A stretch of DNA of 64,000 nucleotides, from assembly GCF_040370365.1 (NCBI RefSeq), contig NZ_BAABWQ010000004.1:372001-436000 (forward strand). Reading direction: 5' to 3'. The position numbers and the translations under genes are program-made. A model generated the notes under the pieces. That model did not search any database, was not told the origin of the DNA, and saw only the letters and a list, made by a program, of their open reading frames with translations. Shown one piece after another: positions 61,943 to 64,000 of this stretch; within the stretch, counting starts at the first letter, position 1; every line of letters begins with the position of its first letter. The DNA is from Shimia sp040370365 (GTDB lineage: Bacteria; Pseudomonadota; Alphaproteobacteria; Rhodobacterales; Rhodobacteraceae).

Positions 61943-64000
61943 ATGACCCAAGCTGACTTTCTGAAATCTGATTTCCCCGCCCCAATCGCCCTGCCCGACG
62001 CCGACCTGACGGGCCCCGATAGGTTCCACAACCGCGAACTTAGTTGGCTCGGGTTCAATTGGCGTGTGCTGGAAGAAAGCGAAAATGCCCGCGTGCCTTT
62101 GTTGGAACGCCTGCGGTTCCTGTCGATCTCTGCAACCAACCTTGACGAGTTCTACACCGTCCGCGTGGCAGGTCTGCGCGAACTTGTGCGCGAAGGCCAC
62201 TCAAGCCCGGCACAAGACGGTCTTAGCCCGGCCGAACAATTGGTTCTGATCAACGCTGACGCGCGCCATTTGCTGCAAGATCAGCAACGCATGTTCATCA
62301 ATCTACGTGGCGAACTTGAAGGCGAAAACATCCACATTATGCAACGTGACGCGCTGTCTGACGACGACCGCGATTTCCTTGCTGATGTGTTCATGAACCG
62401 CGTCTTCCCGGTCTTGTCCCCCTTGGCAATCGATCCTGCGCACCCTTTCCCCTTCATCCCCAACACCGGCTTTTCGCTTGCGCTGCAACTGGAGCGGAAG
62501 AAAAACAAACGTGTGCTGCTGGCGCTGTTGCCGATTCCAAACCAGATTGATCGGTTTGTATTTCTGCCCTCTCCAGATGGCACCATTCGTGCCCTGCCCC
62601 TCGAAGAATTGCTCTTGTTGCACCTAGACAGCGTGTTCCCGGGCTACAAACCCAAAGGCCACTGTGCGTTCCGCGTGCTGCGGGACAGCGATCTGGAAGT
62701 CGAAGACGAGGCCGAAGACCTCGTACGCGAATTCGAAGTCGCACTGAAACGACGCCGCCGCGGCGAAGTTGTGCGCCTGAAAATTTCTGCTGATGCGCCG
62801 ACAGCCCTCAAAAAACTGATCATGGAAGAGCTCGAAGTCACCGGCGACGAGGTGGTGGACATCGACGGCATGATCGGCCTCGCGGATCTCAAGGAGCTGG
62901 TGCTGGATAACCGCCCTGACCTGCTGTGGCCGTCCTTCACGCCGCGCGTGCCCGAACGGGTACAGGATTTTGACGGCGATATGTTCGCAGCCATCCGCCA
63001 GAAAGACATGCTTCTGCACCACCCCTATGAGACCTTCGATATGGTGGTGCGTTTCTTGCAGCAGGCGGCGCGTGACCCCAACGTGGTGGCCATCAAACAA
63101 ACGCTGTATCGCACGTCCAAACGGTCCCCCATTGTGGAAGCGCTTTGTGAAGCCGCTGAAGATGGGAAATCCGTCACCGCCCTTGTGGAACTCAAAGCCC
63201 GCTTTGACGAGGCCGCCAACATCCGTCAGTCCCGCCGTCTGGAACGCGCGGGCGCGCATGTGGTCTACGGCTTTCTTGATCTGAAGACCCATGCCAAAAT
63301 TTCCACTGTGGTGCGGCGTGAGGGCGAACAGCTGGTGACATACACCCACTACGGCACAGGCAACTACCACCCGATCACCGCCAAAATTTACACCGACGTC
63401 AGCCTCTTCACCTGCGATGCGGATCTTGGGCGCGACGCCAACAAGGTGTTTAACTACCTGTCTGGCTACGTGGAGCCCGAAAAGCTCGACAATCTGGCGA
63501 TCTCCCCGATCTCTCTCAAACTGCGCTTGATCGAGATGATTGGACAAGAAGCCGAAAACGCCCGCAATGGCAAGCCCGCGGCGATCTGGGCCAAGATGAA
63601 CTCCTTGGTGGACGCCGAAGTCATCGACGCACTTTATGCAGCCTCTCAGGCCGGCGTGAAGATCTCTTTGGTGGTGCGCGGCATTTGCTGTCTGCGTCCG
63701 GGCATCGAAGGTCTGTCCGAAAACATCCGCGTCAAATCAATCGTGGGTCGTTTCCTTGAGCACTCACGTTTGGTGTGTTTCGCCAATGGGCAGGAACTTC
63801 CAAACAAAAAGGCGCGTATCTTTATGTCGTCTGCTGACTGGATGGGCCGCAATCTCAACCGCCGTGTTGAAACCTTGGTTGAGGTTAAAAACGCCACCGT
63901 CAAAGCGCAAATCTTATCGCAAGTCATGGCTGCCAACATGGCGGATGTCGCCCAAAGCTGGGTGATGAAACCAGACGGCAGCTTTGAACGCACACAGGTG
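61943..64000 (+). CDS. ppk1: Polyphosphate kinase 1 (3' end beyond window)
   Basis: Polymerises the terminal phosphate of ATP into polyphosphate. The 686 codons in the window lack a stop; the family is about 700-730 residues, so only the end is missing. The N-terminal domain starts FHNRELSWLGFNWRVLEE. The autophosphorylated histidine is H450 in LKTHAKIS, and the second active-site histidine is H607 in LEHSRL. YGTGNYHP lies in the first phospholipase-D-like domain. ATG 61943 follows a 157-base intergenic region with a perfect TATAAT (61826-61831) as a possible -10 element. Overlapping plus- and minus-strand frames are shadows. Confidence 0.96.
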   Translation, partial: MTQADFLKSDFPAPIALPDADLTGPDRFHNRELSWLGFNWRVLEESENARVPLLERLRFLSISATNLDEFYTVRVAGLRELVREGHSSPAQDGLSPAEQLVLINADARHLLQDQQRMFINLRGELEGENIHIMQRDALSDDDRDFLADVFMNRVFPVLSPLAIDPAHPFPFIPNTGFSLALQLERKKNKRVLLALLPIPNQIDRFVFLPSPDGTIRALPLEELLLLHLDSVFPGYKPKGHCAFRVLRDSDLEVEDEAEDLVREFEVALKRRRRGEVVRLKISADAPTALKKLIMEELEVTGDEVVDIDGMIGLADLKELVLDNRPDLLWPSFTPRVPERVQDFDGDMFAAIRQKDMLLHHPYETFDMVVRFLQQAARDPNVVAIKQTLYRTSKRSPIVEALCEAAEDGKSVTALVELKARFDEAANIRQSRRLERAGAHVVYGFLDLKTHAKISTVVRREGEQLVTYTHYGTGNYHPITAKIYTDVSLFTCDADLGRDANKVFNYLSGYVEPEKLDNLAISPISLKLRLIEMIGQEAENARNGKPAAIWAKMNSLVDAEVIDALYAASQAGVKISLVVRGICCLRPGIEGLSENIRVKSIVGRFLEHSRLVCFANGQELPNKKARIFMSSADWMGRNLNRRVETLVEVKNATVKAQILSQVMAANMADVAQSWVMKPDGSFERTQV

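Overview
The window is a 64 kb stretch of chromosome from an alphaproteobacterium, most likely a marine member of the Rhodobacteraceae (Roseobacter group). The evidence is the gene content and order: accB-accC-aat convergent with a DUF2155/MlaD-like/NDUFA12-like block, a ctaC-ctaB-small protein-ctaG-ctaE cytochrome aa3 oxidase cluster followed by surf1-thrC-M16 peptidase, the perM-like/hda/ppk1 order, a short ProS, PtsP of the nitrogen PTS, and a near-perfect FnrL-type box. Coding density is high. No rRNA, tRNA, CRISPR array, insertion sequence or integrase was seen. The first gene (SDR) and the last (ppk1) are cut by the window edges.

Layout. 0-7 kb: SDR tail, lysC, ptsP, an EcsC-family gene, then a long structured leader and the NAD-salvage pair pnuC-nadR. 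7-17.5 kb: GNAT, flavin reductase, AEC and SulP transporters, mtnP, an M15 endolysin-like peptidase, a LysE exporter, a small ribbon-helix-helix protein divergent from an unlisted 42-residue ORF, apt, a GlcD-type FAD oxidase and an exported metallo-beta-lactamase-fold protein. 17.5-25 kb: a long minus-strand unit (ctaC, ctaB, small membrane protein, ctaG, ctaE, surf1, thrC, M16 peptidase, GNAT), mostly with overlapping or tightly spaced genes; it carries an internal terminator between ctaE and surf1. 25-36 kb: tldD, dprA, topA, a TetR/VOC divergent pair, a Tat-type L,D-transpeptidase, a two-subunit CoA transferase, a MarR/isochorismatase pair and a LuxR-type regulator. 36-41 kb: acetyl-CoA carboxylase subunits, aat, and envelope and respiratory accessory genes. 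41-51 kb: an OYE-type reductase, RidA next to a PreA-like protein that lacks its ferredoxin tail, clpX and clpP, and an AT-richer patch with a HEPN-domain gene. 51-64 kb: cspA, lolD-lolC, a MerR gene with a textbook 19-bp-spacer promoter facing a small membrane protein, proS, an OafA-type acyltransferase, a soluble hybrid histidine kinase, perM-like, hda and ppk1.

Most of the window is conserved housekeeping sequence. The parts worth a second look are regulatory and small-gene features: four divergent regulator/target intergenic regions with visible operators (RHH, TetR, MarR, MerR), two FNR-like boxes, an 11-G tract just upstream of an acetyltransferase start, an orphan terminator-like hairpin between ridA and preA, the pnuC leader, and the HEPN gene beside a structured possible repeat. 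No clearly new multi-gene system is proven by the sequence. The best candidates for undescribed biology are the RHH/42-residue-ORF pair, the RidA/PreA-like pair and the MerR-controlled membrane protein.
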